Assembly: GCA_900314635.1 (NCBI GenBank)
Contig: OMVY01000009.1
Span: 1 to 42,484 of the forward strand
Direction of reading: 5' to 3'
From: an uncultured Methanobrevibacter sp.
GTDB lineage: Archaea > Methanobacteriota > Methanobacteria > Methanobacteriales > Methanobacteriaceae
Length of the DNA stretch: 42,484 nt
Both the position numbers and the translations under genes were made by a program. Positions 26,375 through 34,813 of the stretch are shown piece by piece; the first letter of the stretch is position 1; every line of letters begins with the position of its first letter. A model generated the notes under the pieces. It saw only the letters and a list, made by a program, of their open reading frames with translations. It did not search any database and had not been told where the DNA came from.

Positions 26375-26797
26375 CTAAATATTCTTTCCAATATCTTCTT
26401 CGGATATCAAATGCTCTTCAAGTTTCTTTCGCACATCATCTGGAATAGGAACTGATTTCTGAGTGACATAATCAAAGTGGACGATAACGGTTTTTCCTTT
26501 TGCCTTAAGCTCATTGCTCTGCCATACTTCATTTCCAACTGTAAATGAAGAGTTTCCAATCTTCAAAAGATATGTTCTTATTTCCACATCCTCGCCGAAA
26601 CGCAGCTGCCCTACAAAATCTGCTTCCTTTCTAACCATTATCAATTTCCAGTTTTCAAAGTCTAGATCCAGGTCTGGAGTAAAATATCTATAGATATCCA
26701 GTCCGCCGAGTTCAAACCATTCCAAAATACGGTTGTTGTTGACATGTTTCATTCCATCTATGTCGCCAAATGAAGGAGTAACTTTTGTTTTAAACAT
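26375..26797 (-). CDS. Acyl-CoA thioesterase, hotdog fold (4HBT type)
   Basis: Hydrolyses acyl-CoA or a similar thioester. The 140 residues form a single hotdog domain with the active-site segment DIDGMKHVNNNRILEWFE near the N-terminus, as in YbgC/FadM-like enzymes. It is encoded between the XRE-cupin regulator (39 bases upstream) and the acyl-CoA synthetase (117 bases downstream) on the same strand. The trio looks like one transcription unit in which one enzyme makes and the other removes acyl-CoA. Confidence 0.82.
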   Translation of the reverse strand: MFKTKVTPSFGDIDGMKHVNNNRILEWFELGGLDIYRYFTPDLDLDFENWKLIMVRKEADFVGQLRFGEDVEIRTYLLKIGNSSFTVGNEVWQSNELKAKGKTVIVHFDYVTQKSVPIPDDVRKKLEEHLISEEDIGKNI

Positions 26798-26836
26798 TCA
26801 AATACCCTATTTCAAGTTCAAATAAATTTTATCCCA

Positions 26837-27409
26837 TTATAAAGGAGTGTATAATACAGCAAGAATCTTGGAAGGCTGGCCGTTTGAGTGCAGGTGGTGA
26901 GGAACAACAGAATCGTAGAAAATGCTGTCTCCTTTTCCAATTATGAAACTGTCCTTTCCATAAACGACTTCGATTTCACCATCTAAAACATAGATGAACT
27001 CTTCTCCTTCGTGGGAGGATAATTCATACTCCTCGTCCTCTATGTCGACATCGATTATGAATGGATCGATGTTCCTGTCGATTTTTCCAGCGCCTAATGC
27101 ATGGTATTCAAGTCCTGTGTTGTTGGTTACATCCTCTCTTCCTGAGAAATAGTATACATTGTCAGGCTTGCCTTCTCTTACAACAACAGGACCGATTTGC
27201 GGAGTATCATCAAGGAATGTTCCAAGTCTTACGCCAAGGGCTCTGGCCATTTTTGTAAGAGGAGTCAGTGAAGGGATTATATCTCCGTTCTCCATGGCTT
27301 CAAGAACTTCTATTTTAACGCCGCTTTTCTCGGAAAGCTCTTCAATGCTCATGTTTTGTCTTTCTCTAATGTCTTTTACTTTTGAAGCAAATTTTGTATT
27401 CTTATCCAT
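26837..27409 (-). CDS. XRE-type transcription regulator with cupin domain
   Basis: Residues from about 10 to 65 form an XRE helix-turn-helix (RQNMSIEELSEKSGVKIEVLE, with the recognition helix near 30-45). From about 115 to 188 a cupin_2 barrel follows, with HEGEEFIYVLDGEIEV and GDSIFYDSVVPHHL carrying the metal/ligand positions. Such proteins are single-component sensors that usually control neighbouring metabolic genes, and this one is first in the cassette with the thioesterase and synthetase. GAGATGA is the ribosome site. A long dyad at 27463-27503, just upstream, is a good candidate for its own operator. Confidence 0.88.
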   Translation of the reverse strand: MDKNTKFASKVKDIRERQNMSIEELSEKSGVKIEVLEAMENGDIIPSLTPLTKMARALGVRLGTFLDDTPQIGPVVVREGKPDNVYYFSGREDVTNNTGLEYHALGAGKIDRNIDPFIIDVDIEDEEYELSSHEGEEFIYVLDGEIEVVYGKDSFIIGKGDSIFYDSVVPHHLHSNGQPSKILAVLYTPL

Positions 27410-27462
27410 ATTTTCATCTCTTAAGTTTTTAAGTTATATAATATCTTTAAATAAAAGTATTT

Positions 27463-27503
27463 TATAATCACAGTTGATTTATTTATTTACAACTGGGATT
27501 ATA
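27463..27503 (-). promoter_or_regulatory. Long dyad upstream of the XRE-cupin gene
   Basis: TATAATCACAGTTG (27463-27476) and CAACTGGGATTATA (27490-27503) are 14-base arms complementary at 13 positions, separated by 13 A/T bases. Both arms contain TATA-like sequence for the minus strand. The dyad ends 54 bases before the ATG at 27409. A second palindrome, CGAATT-T-AATTCG, lies at 27531-27543. Confidence 0.55.
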
Positions 27504-27614
27504 TATCGTTTTAAATAGTTAGTTTATATTCGAATTTAATTCGTATCCAATTAATTCATTAACGTAAATTAATTTTATAAAAAAAGAATAGAAGTAATAA
27601 ATAAAACTAGTGAT

Positions 27615-28010
27615 TTAGTCTTCAGTATTGCCGTCATCGCTTTCTGAATGGGATGGATTATCACTAGTATCAGTATGAGTAGTTGGAGTAGTGCTTTCTT
27701 CAGGTTTTGGAGTTTTTTCTTCAGTTTCTGAATTATCACTATCTTCATTGGTAATATTGGAATCAGAATCATCCACAGTTTCATTTGTTTCATTCTTGTC
27801 TTCCACTTCTACTTCCTCTTTATAAGTGCTGACCGCATTTGGAGAAAAACCATCGTCGTCCAAGGCAATCATCTTGTCGCTGCTGTTCATGCCTGGCAAA
27901 GAGGTTGTGAACAAATCTCCTGTAAATGCAGCGGAGATACTACTCAATCCCAAGGCAACGATTGCAATTGTTAGAAATACAAGCAGATTAGCTTTTCTAT
28001 CTGATTTCAA
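27615..28010 (-). CDS. Small secreted or anchored Ser/Thr/acidic protein
   Basis: A 131-residue protein with a basic start (MKSDRKANLL), a hydrophobic segment at about 8-28 (signal peptide or anchor), then a short ordered part. From about residue 68 it is a Glu/Asp/Ser/Thr/Pro-rich low-complexity tail, probably extracellular. It begins with TTG at 28010, three bases after GGTGAAAAT reading on the minus strand. The N-terminus resembles that of the protein at 34927 (MESKKAKFSVFL), so the two may be paralogues. No known domain was recognised. Its promoter probably includes the palindromic TATA at 28069-28086. Confidence 0.65.
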   Translation of the reverse strand: MKSDRKANLLVFLTIAIVALGLSSISAAFTGDLFTTSLPGMNSSDKMIALDDDGFSPNAVSTYKEEVEVEDKNETNETVDDSDSNITNEDSDNSETEEKTPKPEESTTPTTHTDTSDNPSHSESDDGNTED

Positions 28011-28247
28011 ATTTTCACCTTTATTAATTCTGTTATATTTATATTAAATATACATTGTATAATTTATTCTTATTTATATAAATAAGTTATGGTGATTATT
28101 TAATTTTTTCTAAGAAAACTTCTTTTTTGTTTATTATTTTTTTAATCGGCTTATAGTTCATTTTATTAATTTTATTAGGATTATAGTTCATTTTATTAAT
28201 TTTATACCATTTGAGGTCTAGTTTGCCATCTGTTGTTTTACAAAAAA
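28011..28247. repeat. Divergent gap with palindromic TATA and 30-bp repeat
   Basis: CTTATTTATATAAATAAG (28069-28086) is a perfect 18-bp palindrome containing a TATA box usable in both directions. A 30-bp direct repeat with TTATAGTTCATTTTATTAAT starts at 28151 and 28181. No ORF is present. Confidence 0.55.
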
Positions 28248-28301
28248 TTTATATATTTGAAAATCAAATAATATCTTGTCGGAAGTCGGAAGCCGTTTTC
28301 C
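28248..28301 (+). promoter_or_regulatory. amt-glnK promoter with NrpR-type operator
   Basis: A TATA-like TTTATATATT (about 28248-28257) predicts a start near 28277. Just downstream, GGAA-GCCGTT-TTCC (28288-28301) is an exact GGAA-N6-TTCC match to the operator described for the nitrogen repressor NrpR of Methanococcus maripaludis. An extra GGAA half-site lies at 28281-28284. The operator is also within a hairpin-forming TTGTC...GACAA region (28276-28310). Confidence 0.75.
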
Positions 28302-28347
28302 GATAGACAATTTTAAAATTATATTAAAAATTATGAGATATGATAAA

Positions 28348-29562
28348 ATGGTTGATTTAATTAGTGCAGGGGACACAGCATGGATTTTAGGAGCCACAAT
28401 ACTGGTTCTTTTAATGAGTGTTCCTGGAATAGCATTTTTTTATGGTGGTTTGACAAAGAAGAAGAACGTTTTGAATTCAATGTTTCTGGCTTTGATTGCA
28501 TTTGCAATAGCCAGCGTGATATGGGTGGTTTATGGATATTCATTCGCATTTGGAGACACCAGTCTGCATGGACTGATTGCTGCACCTGCAAATTTCCTCA
28601 TGATGGGAATAGGTATTGATGATGTTACAGGAACAATTCCTACAATTCTATTTGCAGCATTCCAGTTGACTTTTGCAGGGCTTACTGCAGCGCTGATATC
28701 CGGATCCATAGTCGAAAGAATGAAAACATCCTCATGGATGATCTTCATTGTTGCATGGGTAACTCTTGTCTACATACCTATTGCCCACTGGGTATGGGGA
28801 GGAGGATGGCTCATGCAGATGGGCGCACTTGACTTTGCAGGAGGGACAGTTGTACACATAAATTCAGGTGTCACAGCTCTTGTGCTTGCTCTGGTTCTTG
28901 GAAAAAGAAAAGACACTTCCCTTCTGCCTCACAACCTCGGATATTCCATACTTGGTGCAGGATTCCTCTGGTTTGGATGGATGGGATTCAATGGAGGATC
29001 AGCTCTTGCTGCAAACGGACTTGCAGCATCAGCAATCATCGTATCCAATGTTGCAGCAGCTGTTGCAATGATTACATGGATTTTAATAGATACATATAGG
29101 ATTGGAAAGCCTACAGTCTTAGGCGCCATCACAGGTGCGGTTGCAGGTCTTGTAGCCATTACTCCAGCAGCTGGATTCGTTGATGTTCCAGCAGCTATCT
29201 TCATAGGATTTGTAACAGCATTCGTTTCATACTTTGCAATTTATGTCTTGAAGTCCAAGCTTGGATATGACGATGCATTGGATGTATTCGGAGTTCACGG
29301 TCTTTCAGGTGCCTGGGGAGCAATAGCTACAGGAATATTCGCATCTCCTGCTATAAACGAAGCTGCAGGACTGGTTTTCGGAAATCCTTCCCAGGTCACA
29401 GTTCAGATAATAAGCATAATTGCCACAGCAGCATATGCGGGGCTGATTACTTTGATTCTAGCTAAAGCCATTGACAAGACAATCGGCCTTAGGGTGGATG
29501 AGAGAACAGAAGTCGACGGACTTGACTCACACTTGCATGAAGAGTCAGGATACCGATTATAA
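28348..29562 (+). CDS. amt: Ammonium transporter
   Basis: An Amt/MEP/Rh channel that imports ammonium when nitrogen is scarce. It has 404 residues with about 11 hydrophobic spans. [21 protein letters not shown] at the start, [11 protein letters not shown] and [14 protein letters not shown] near the middle, and [16 protein letters not shown] carry the conserved Asp and pore histidines. The frame is open to a TTG at 28276, but that codon is in the operator region, and the family N-terminus fits ATG 28348 (GAGATATGATAAA upstream). glnK follows 12 bases later, the usual regulatory partner. Expression is probably repressed by NrpR under nitrogen sufficiency. Confidence 0.95.
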   Translation: MVDLISAGDTAWILGATILVLLMSVPGIAFFYGGLTKKKNVLNSMFLALIAFAIASVIWVVYGYSFAFGDTSLHGLIAAPANFLMMGIGIDDVTGTIPTILFAAFQLTFAGLTAALISGSIVERMKTSSWMIFIVAWVTLVYIPIAHWVWGGGWLMQMGALDFAGGTVVHINSGVTALVLALVLGKRKDTSLLPHNLGYSILGAGFLWFGWMGFNGGSALAANGLAASAIIVSNVAAAVAMITWILIDTYRIGKPTVLGAITGAVAGLVAITPAAGFVDVPAAIFIGFVTAFVSYFAIYVLKSKLGYDDALDVFGVHGLSGAWGAIATGIFASPAINEAAGLVFGNPSQVTVQIISIIATAAYAGLITLILAKAIDKTIGLRVDERTEVDGLDSHLHEESGYRL

Positions 29563-29574
29563 TGAGGTGATGAA

Positions 29575-29913
29575 ATGAAAAGGATCATAGCGGTTATCCG
29601 TCAGGAAAAGTATGAGGATGTCAAAAGGGCTCTCCTTGCTATCGGATGCGAGGGTATGAATGTTTCCGAAGTCAAGGGAAGAGGGCATCAGCTTGGAATA
29701 AAAGAGTCATACAGAGGTTCAAATTACTGCATTGACTTGATTCCAAAAACAAGAATCGAGCTGATAGTCAATGATGAAGAGCTTGAAGATGCCATCGATG
29801 CGATTGTTGGAAGCGCAAGAACAGGAGAAATAGGAGACGGAAAGATTTTTGTCTCAGATGTTCTTGAAGTTGTAAGAATCAGAACCGGAGAGCGCGGCAG
29901 CAAGGCGGTTTGA
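29575..29913 (+). CDS. glnK: Nitrogen regulatory PII protein GlnK
   Basis: A trimeric PII signal protein that binds ATP/ADP and 2-oxoglutarate and plugs the Amt channel. It has 112 residues. MKRIIAVIRQEKYEDVKRAL is the N-terminal strand-helix, GRGHQLGIKESYRGSNY the T-loop region with a central Tyr, and GSARTGEIGDGKIFV the B-loop signature. The ribosome site GAGGTGATGAA is strong and sits in the gap after amt, so the pair is one operon. Confidence 0.96.
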   Translation: MKRIIAVIRQEKYEDVKRALLAIGCEGMNVSEVKGRGHQLGIKESYRGSNYCIDLIPKTRIELIVNDEELEDAIDAIVGSARTGEIGDGKIFVSDVLEVVRIRTGERGSKAV

Positions 29914-30236
29914 TTATAACTAATATTTTAAGAAGCTATTTCATGATTTTCAAATGGGAATCATTTAATAACTTCCTTCCTTTTTTTAAATAATTTAATT
30001 ATTTTTTTAAAATTCAAATCATGGAATGTTTTAATGTTTTTTAATCAATATCTTATTAAAATTTTCCTTTTGCTTATTTTAATAGTTTTTATTCATTAAA
30101 GATTATATATGATAAAAAACTAAAATTAATATAGCTAATAATAGTTATTTTTTAATTTAAATTATTTTTAATCATTTAAAAATAATTTTTTTTAAGATTG
30201 GAGTTTATTAGTTTATTATATTTTTGAGGAGATATT
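29914..30236. other. AT-rich gap after glnK
   Basis: In these 323 bases nothing codes for protein or a recognisable RNA. T-runs near 29980-30010 may end the amt-glnK transcript. A TATA-like GATTATATATG near 30102 and TTATTATATTTTT near 30214 could serve the next gene, whose ribosome site is GAGGAGAT. Confidence 0.35.
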
Positions 30237-30479
30237 ATGTCTGACGTAGGTAAAGAAGTAATAAAAACTGTCATAACTTTAGTAACAACCGCATTTGGTT
30301 TAGTAGCAGGTTTAGCATGGAACGATGCAATTCAAGCTTTAATCAGCCAATTCTTCGAAGCAGGAAGCGCACTTACCGGACAAGTCGTTTATGCTGTAAT
30401 CGTAACTATCATTGCAGTTGTTGTAACCATCTTACTTGCTAGAATGGCAGGTAACATGGGTGTTGAATTAGACGAATAA
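30237..30479 (+). CDS. DUF5654-like small membrane protein
   Basis: Eighty residues with two hydrophobic segments (about 10-26 and 48-67) separated by LAWNDAIQALISQFFEAGS. I associate this with the archaeal family DUF5654, of unknown function. Codons are of the highly expressed kind (AAC, ATC, GTC), and the ribosome site GAGGAGAT is strong, so the protein may be abundant. It stands alone, with its own terminator directly after the stop. Confidence 0.65.
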   Translation: MSDVGKEVIKTVITLVTTAFGLVAGLAWNDAIQALISQFFEAGSALTGQVVYAVIVTIIAVVVTILLARMAGNMGVELDE

Positions 30480-30491
30480 GTCTTTTTTTTT

Positions 30492-30522
30492 AACTTAGAA
30501 TTTATTTTCTAAGTTTTTTTAT
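30492..30522 (+). terminator. Terminator after the DUF5654-like gene
   Basis: AACTTAGAA (30492-30500) pairs perfectly with TTCTAAGTT (30507-30515) around a six-base loop, followed by a run of T. It begins 13 bases after the stop. Confidence 0.7.
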
Positions 30523-30729
30523 CATTTTTTATTTATCTATTTTTAAAGTGCAGATTTCCTTTTTTTGCTTATTTGACTGTTTTTTTAGAATTAGTATTTC
30601 ATTTAATGATTTATCAATCGATTTTTTTCATCTAGTAAAATCGTTTTTTAGTTATTTATAAAATCGTTTTTGATTATTGTAAATTCCTTTTTTCTTTTGT
30701 TTTGATAATTATTTAAAACAATTTTCAAT

Positions 30730-30806
30730 TTTAGGCAAACCTAAATATATAAATACTATAATTTACAAATTTAGGTATACCTAAAGATATTTATATTTTT
30801 AGGTAA
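30730..30806 (+). promoter_or_regulatory. Orphan promoter with two metal-repressor-like palindromes
   Basis: TTTAGGCAAACCTAAA (30730-30745) and TTTAGGTATACCTAAA (30770-30785, perfect) are exactly 40 bp apart, and a half-site TTTAGGTAA follows at 30798-30806. Between the two lies a TATA-like TAAATATATAAATAC, so the first box covers the upstream edge and the second the expected start site. TTAGG-N-CCTAA boxes are typical of DtxR/IdeR/MntR-family repressors. No recognisable gene follows on the plus strand up to the convergent helicase at 31108. The whole gap 30480-31107 holds only this, the terminator, and a 22-codon hydrophobic ORF (30940-31008). Confidence 0.6.
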
Positions 30807-30939
30807 TTTCAAAAAATATTTAAAGGCAGAAAAAATTTTTTGATTAAGAAAGGGTTTTAGATTAATTATATATTTAAAAAAAGTTTTTCAAACTAATTAA
30901 AGCGATAATATCCATTCGGATCTTATAGTTTTGATAATC

Positions 30940-31008
30940 ATGAATTCAATATATTTTTTTCTAAAACTTTTTCTTTTAGGAATCGTTGCCTTTTTGGGCT
31001 TGTTTTAA
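30940..31008 (+). other. Possible 22-residue hydrophobic peptide
   Basis: An ATG-started ORF, MNSIYFFLKLFLLGIVAFLG plus two residues, lies 155 bases downstream of the second metal-box palindrome. It would be a single membrane helix. The ribosome site is poor (TTTTGATAATC). It is the only plausible product on the plus strand of this orphan promoter, but such a short ORF can occur by chance. Confidence 0.2.
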
Positions 31009-31107
31009 TAGTTTTCTACAAGATTAAGTTGTGAAAAAACAGTTAGGTATTTTTTACAAATTCAAGTCTTTAAAGAAAGAAATGAGATATCTTCTTGTAA
31101 AATTATG

Positions 31108-34011
31108 CTATTTTCCTTTTTCTATAATCTTGATTAACTTATCCGCTTCTTTTATTATTTCCTTGTTATTGTATGCCCTGGCTACCCTTTTTATTGCGTC
31201 AAGGTTTCTGACATAGGTGTCCAGCCATGCAAAGATGTCTCCTGGATATGCTTGAATCTGATAATCCCTCATCAGGGATTTGGAAATATCAATAGGATCC
31301 TTTCTATCAAGCCTCTGATTGAGGATGTAATATGAAATTCCTCTCTGCAGGCATTCGCAGAAGGGCCTCTCGGCGCAATCACATCTTAAAAAGTCTATCT
31401 GTATCTTGAGCAGTGCTTCCTGGAACTTCTTATCTAGTTTGGCCATTGCCTCCCCTGATGAGATGATGTCCAGGGTGGATTCTGAAAAGAGCCTGGTTGA
31501 AAAATTCATTTTGAGGGCTGAGATTATCTGCTTGTGAACAGCAGGGGCAAGATAGGCATTTTCAAATAGTTCAAGGTCAAGAGCTATTGACTGGACTTTT
31601 AGAAGGGCATTGGCATTTACTTCATCATTGGTCATTTTCTCATGAATGCCTTTGAAGATGTTATTTGCATTTTTTATTTTAATGCTTTCATTCTTCTTGG
31701 ATAATTTTTGATTTTTAGTGCTGTTCTTCTTTTGTTTTTTAGAATTGTCATTAGCTTGCTTTTGTTTTTTAGAATAGTCATTAGCTTGCTTTTGTTTTTT
31801 AGAATAGTCATTAGCTTGCTTTTGTTTTTTGGAATTGTTATTAACTTGATTTTGTTTTTTAGAGCCTTTTTTAGAATCGTTGTTTCTGTTCTTTTGACTG
31901 TTTTTTCTGTTCTGCTTGTCTATCTTGTTGGAAAGCTTATGCAGATCCTTTAAGGCATTTTTAAAGAATGGTTTCTTATAATACTGGCTTAAATAATGAG
32001 GATTCTCCATTGAATCCTTGATAACCATTCCATCGTCTACTGAGATGAATGACATTGAAACAGCTCGGCCGAACTTGGTATTTCTGATTGTTCCGTCTGC
32101 AGATATATGTATAGCTTTCTTATCATCAAGCTCGTCAAGGGCTGCATTTAAATCGATAGGAACTGGAATATTCTGGTAGAACTCCTCAACTTCTTCAATA
32201 GTATTGAGGGACTTTGATGATATGTCTGCAAGAATCTGCTCAAGGCTTCCCTCTTCGGTGTAGTCGACATAAATGTTTTCAACATCGCTTTCAAGAAGAT
32301 CCAATGCAACAGCCTCCTCGCTTTCGCCGTCAAATTCGTTTGCAATCTCAGGAATGAGATAGACAAGTCCCCTGTCGTGATAGCTAGGCCTTCCCGCTCT
32401 TCCAAGCATTTGGGAAAACTCGTTTGGTGTAATCCACTTGTTTCCCATAATGAGGGATTCGAAAATTACCTGGGATGCTGGAAAATCGACTCCTGCTGCA
32501 AGGGCTGCAGTGGTTACGACAGCTGTTATTTTTCCTTTTGCAAAGTTCTTTTCAATTCTCTCCTTTTTGGAATAGGACAAACCTGCATGATAGGCAGCTG
32601 CGTTTATTCCTTTGTTTGATAGGAAGTTGGCAAGCTTGTGTGTTTTTCGACGGGAATTAGTAAAAATCAGGCTTTGTCCGTTATAGCCTTTGGATGATTT
32701 GTTATAGAATTCCTGATTGACCAGCTTTCTGATTAGGAGCCTTCTTTGGACATCTCCTCTTACAAAGATTATGTGGCGCTCTAAAGGTACTGGACGCTCC
32801 TTGTACTGGACAAGCTTCATATTGAAGTCATCAGATAGTGTTTTCGGGTTTTTGACAGTTGCAGAGAGTCCTATTATCTGGGTATTTGGAAAGAGGTGTC
32901 TTATTCTCTTGATTAATCCGTTTAATCTCAATCCCCTTTCTTCATCGGAAATGGTATGGATTTCATCTATTAAAACCAGTCCAAGATTATCAAGCAGATG
33001 GGATTTTCCAGATCTGATGAGGAAGTCTATTCCTTCATAGGTTCCAACAACTATGTCTGCATTTGCAATATTTGAATCAGGAAGGTTCAATTCTCCTTTT
33101 GCCTTGATTCTGTTTCCTCCAACTTTAATTGCTACTTTAAGACCCAGAGCTTCGTATTTTCTTTTGAACTCCCTGTATTTCTGGTTTGCAAGTGCTACGA
33201 GAGGTGTTAAAAAGAGGAATTTCTCGCCTCTCATCGCTTTTGGGACTCCTGCAAGTTCCCCGATCAAGGTTTTTCCGCTTCCTGTTGCAGATACTACAAG
33301 GGTGTTCTCGCCCCTCAGGACTCCCTCTCTTACTGCCAGATATTGAACTGGCAGAAGGTATTCGTTGTTGTTTTTGATTATGATTTTCTTGAAATTTTCA
33401 GGGATTTTCAGACGCTTTGTCGCAATCTTAGGTATTTTCCTGTCATGAACCTCCACCTTGTCGAACAATGTCAAATCGGAATTCTTTATAGGATCAAAAC
33501 GTGGTGAAAGCATTTTCAATACTTCATCAAGATTTCCTGTCTTTTCCAATACCTTCTTGAAGTTTCTGAAAACCTTTTTATTGTATCCTCTAAGTTGAAG
33601 CTCTCTTTTTATGGTGTCTTCTGCACATTCCTTGCATATGAGCTGGTCGTGGTAGGTGTAGGAGTAGCTTGAGTTGATTATGGTTACGGCTCCCTCATAA
33701 CTGCAGTGCTGGCAGATGTTTGCATATCTCACAGATATGTTGTTTGCATTGAGGAATGTTTCCAGCTCCTCATCCTTCTGCGCTAGAAATACTGCCTGGG
33801 AGCGCAGGAATGAGACAGCCTTTGAAGGGGGATAGAGCTTCTCTTCAATATCGTCTTTCACTACAAAGCTTTTTATGTCTATTCCCTTTTCGGTTTCGAT
33901 GAATTTCAAAACCCCAATGAATTCAGGGACTCTTTTTGTATTCAATGCTCCTTTCGGACTTCCAATTGGATACATTTCCCATGATTTCTTTCTTTTGTTG
34001 AGTATGATCAT
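31108..34011 (-). CDS. Archaeal superfamily II helicase (COG1202/DUF5814 type)
   Basis: A 967-residue DEAD/DEAH-box helicase of an archaea-specific group. The N-terminal part has a zinc-ribbon-like CQHC...CKEC near 110-140. The motor follows: VVSATGSGKT (Walker A, about 240), LVLIDEIH (about 349), GLSATV (about 385) and QMLGRAGRPS (motif VI, about 535). Between about 700 and 775 is a Lys/Gln/Asn/Ser insert with four near-identical SKKQKQAND-type repeats. A second Cys cluster, RCDCAERPFCEC, lies near 870. It probably acts in DNA repair or RNA metabolism; the substrate is unknown. The ribosome site is weak (TTGATAAA). Confidence 0.85.
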   Translation of the reverse strand: MIILNKRKKSWEMYPIGSPKGALNTKRVPEFIGVLKFIETEKGIDIKSFVVKDDIEEKLYPPSKAVSFLRSQAVFLAQKDEELETFLNANNISVRYANICQHCSYEGAVTIINSSYSYTYHDQLICKECAEDTIKRELQLRGYNKKVFRNFKKVLEKTGNLDEVLKMLSPRFDPIKNSDLTLFDKVEVHDRKIPKIATKRLKIPENFKKIIIKNNNEYLLPVQYLAVREGVLRGENTLVVSATGSGKTLIGELAGVPKAMRGEKFLFLTPLVALANQKYREFKRKYEALGLKVAIKVGGNRIKAKGELNLPDSNIANADIVVGTYEGIDFLIRSGKSHLLDNLGLVLIDEIHTISDEERGLRLNGLIKRIRHLFPNTQIIGLSATVKNPKTLSDDFNMKLVQYKERPVPLERHIIFVRGDVQRRLLIRKLVNQEFYNKSSKGYNGQSLIFTNSRRKTHKLANFLSNKGINAAAYHAGLSYSKKERIEKNFAKGKITAVVTTAALAAGVDFPASQVIFESLIMGNKWITPNEFSQMLGRAGRPSYHDRGLVYLIPEIANEFDGESEEAVALDLLESDVENIYVDYTEEGSLEQILADISSKSLNTIEEVEEFYQNIPVPIDLNAALDELDDKKAIHISADGTIRNTKFGRAVSMSFISVDDGMVIKDSMENPHYLSQYYKKPFFKNALKDLHKLSNKIDKQNRKNSQKNRNNDSKKGSKKQNQVNNNSKKQKQANDYSKKQKQANDYSKKQKQANDNSKKQKKNSTKNQKLSKKNESIKIKNANNIFKGIHEKMTNDEVNANALLKVQSIALDLELFENAYLAPAVHKQIISALKMNFSTRLFSESTLDIISSGEAMAKLDKKFQEALLKIQIDFLRCDCAERPFCECLQRGISYYILNQRLDRKDPIDISKSLMRDYQIQAYPGDIFAWLDTYVRNLDAIKRVARAYNNKEIIKEADKLIKIIEKGK
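31731..31860 (-). repeat. 30-bp coding repeats in the helicase
   Basis: Units of 30 bp start at 31731, 31761, 31791 and 31821, with a partial copy at 31851. They encode SKKQKQAND plus one variable residue. The units are nearly identical in DNA, suggesting recent slippage and length variation between strains. Confidence 0.85.
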
Positions 34012-34120
34012 TTTATCAAGTAGTTTATAATATTAATTTTTTTAAATAAGCAGTTTTACTAAAATAACAGGTTTTATAAAGATGTTTGAAAATTTAATTT
34101 TGGCTAAAACATGACTTTTT

Positions 34121-34723
34121 TTAATCCATTTTTTCCAAATATCTTCTTCCAAGGTATTCCACTTGGATTTTATCATTGTATTTTTCCTTGAAACCGTTTA
34201 TCTGCTCGGCATTGGCTGTTGCAATGGTGTATCTTACAAGGGAGTCATATTCCTTGTCTGTAACTGCCAGATTCTGGCTTCTAACATCATTGTCGATGGA
34301 TTTGATATCAGGATAGCTGAAGGTGACCTTGAATAATTCATATGCTTCCATCTCAACGATTTCAGCAACTGCCAGTGTTTCAAGAACTGACTTGCTGTAT
34401 GCTCTAACCAATCCTCCGGCTCCTAGTTTGATGCCTCCAAAATATCTTGTAACAACTGCAACAGAGTTTTGCAGATTGTTCTTCTTTAAAACATTGAGCA
34501 TCGGCCTTCCTGCTGTTCCTCCAGGCTCTCCATCATCATCATAGCCTTCTCCATCGCTAACCAGATATGCGGAGCAGTTATGTGTTGCATCCTTGAACTC
34601 TTCGGATATTTTAGATATGATCTCCTTTGCTTCCATTTCATTCTGTGCTGGATAAAGCCTGCAGATAAATTTGGATTTTTTAATATCTATGGTGCTTTGA
34701 TAAGGCTTTGCTATTGTTTTCAT
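34121..34723 (-). CDS. IMPACT/YigZ family protein
   Basis: Two hundred residues with the N-terminal IMPACT (UPF0029) domain, ATHNCSAYLVSDGEGYDDDG, then EPGGTAGRPML and VVTRYFGGIKLGAGGLVRAY. A DUF1949-like C-terminal domain follows from about 140. Bacterial YigZ and eukaryotic IMPACT are linked to translation control, but the molecular role of the archaeal form is not established. It follows the helicase on the minus strand in genome order (its stop is 110 bases from the helicase start), and the two may share a transcript. Confidence 0.9.
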   Translation of the reverse strand: MKTIAKPYQSTIDIKKSKFICRLYPAQNEMEAKEIISKISEEFKDATHNCSAYLVSDGEGYDDDGEPGGTAGRPMLNVLKKNNLQNSVAVVTRYFGGIKLGAGGLVRAYSKSVLETLAVAEIVEMEAYELFKVTFSYPDIKSIDNDVRSQNLAVTDKEYDSLVRYTIATANAEQINGFKEKYNDKIQVEYLGRRYLEKMD

Positions 34724-34813
34724 GTTATCAAGTTTTAATTTTAAATTTTAAAAAACCATTTTTCCAATCAATCATTTTCTGGTTTTAATTTGGATAAATT
34801 CATGATTTTTATA

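Noticed and set aside
28276-28347. Extended amt start at TTG 28276
   Set aside because: The codons lie across the predicted transcription start and the NrpR-type operator, so they are unlikely to be translated.
31031-31216. 61-codon plus-strand ORF after the metal-box promoter
   Set aside because: Its second half is antisense to the helicase C-terminus, and its start lacks a ribosome site; probably chance.
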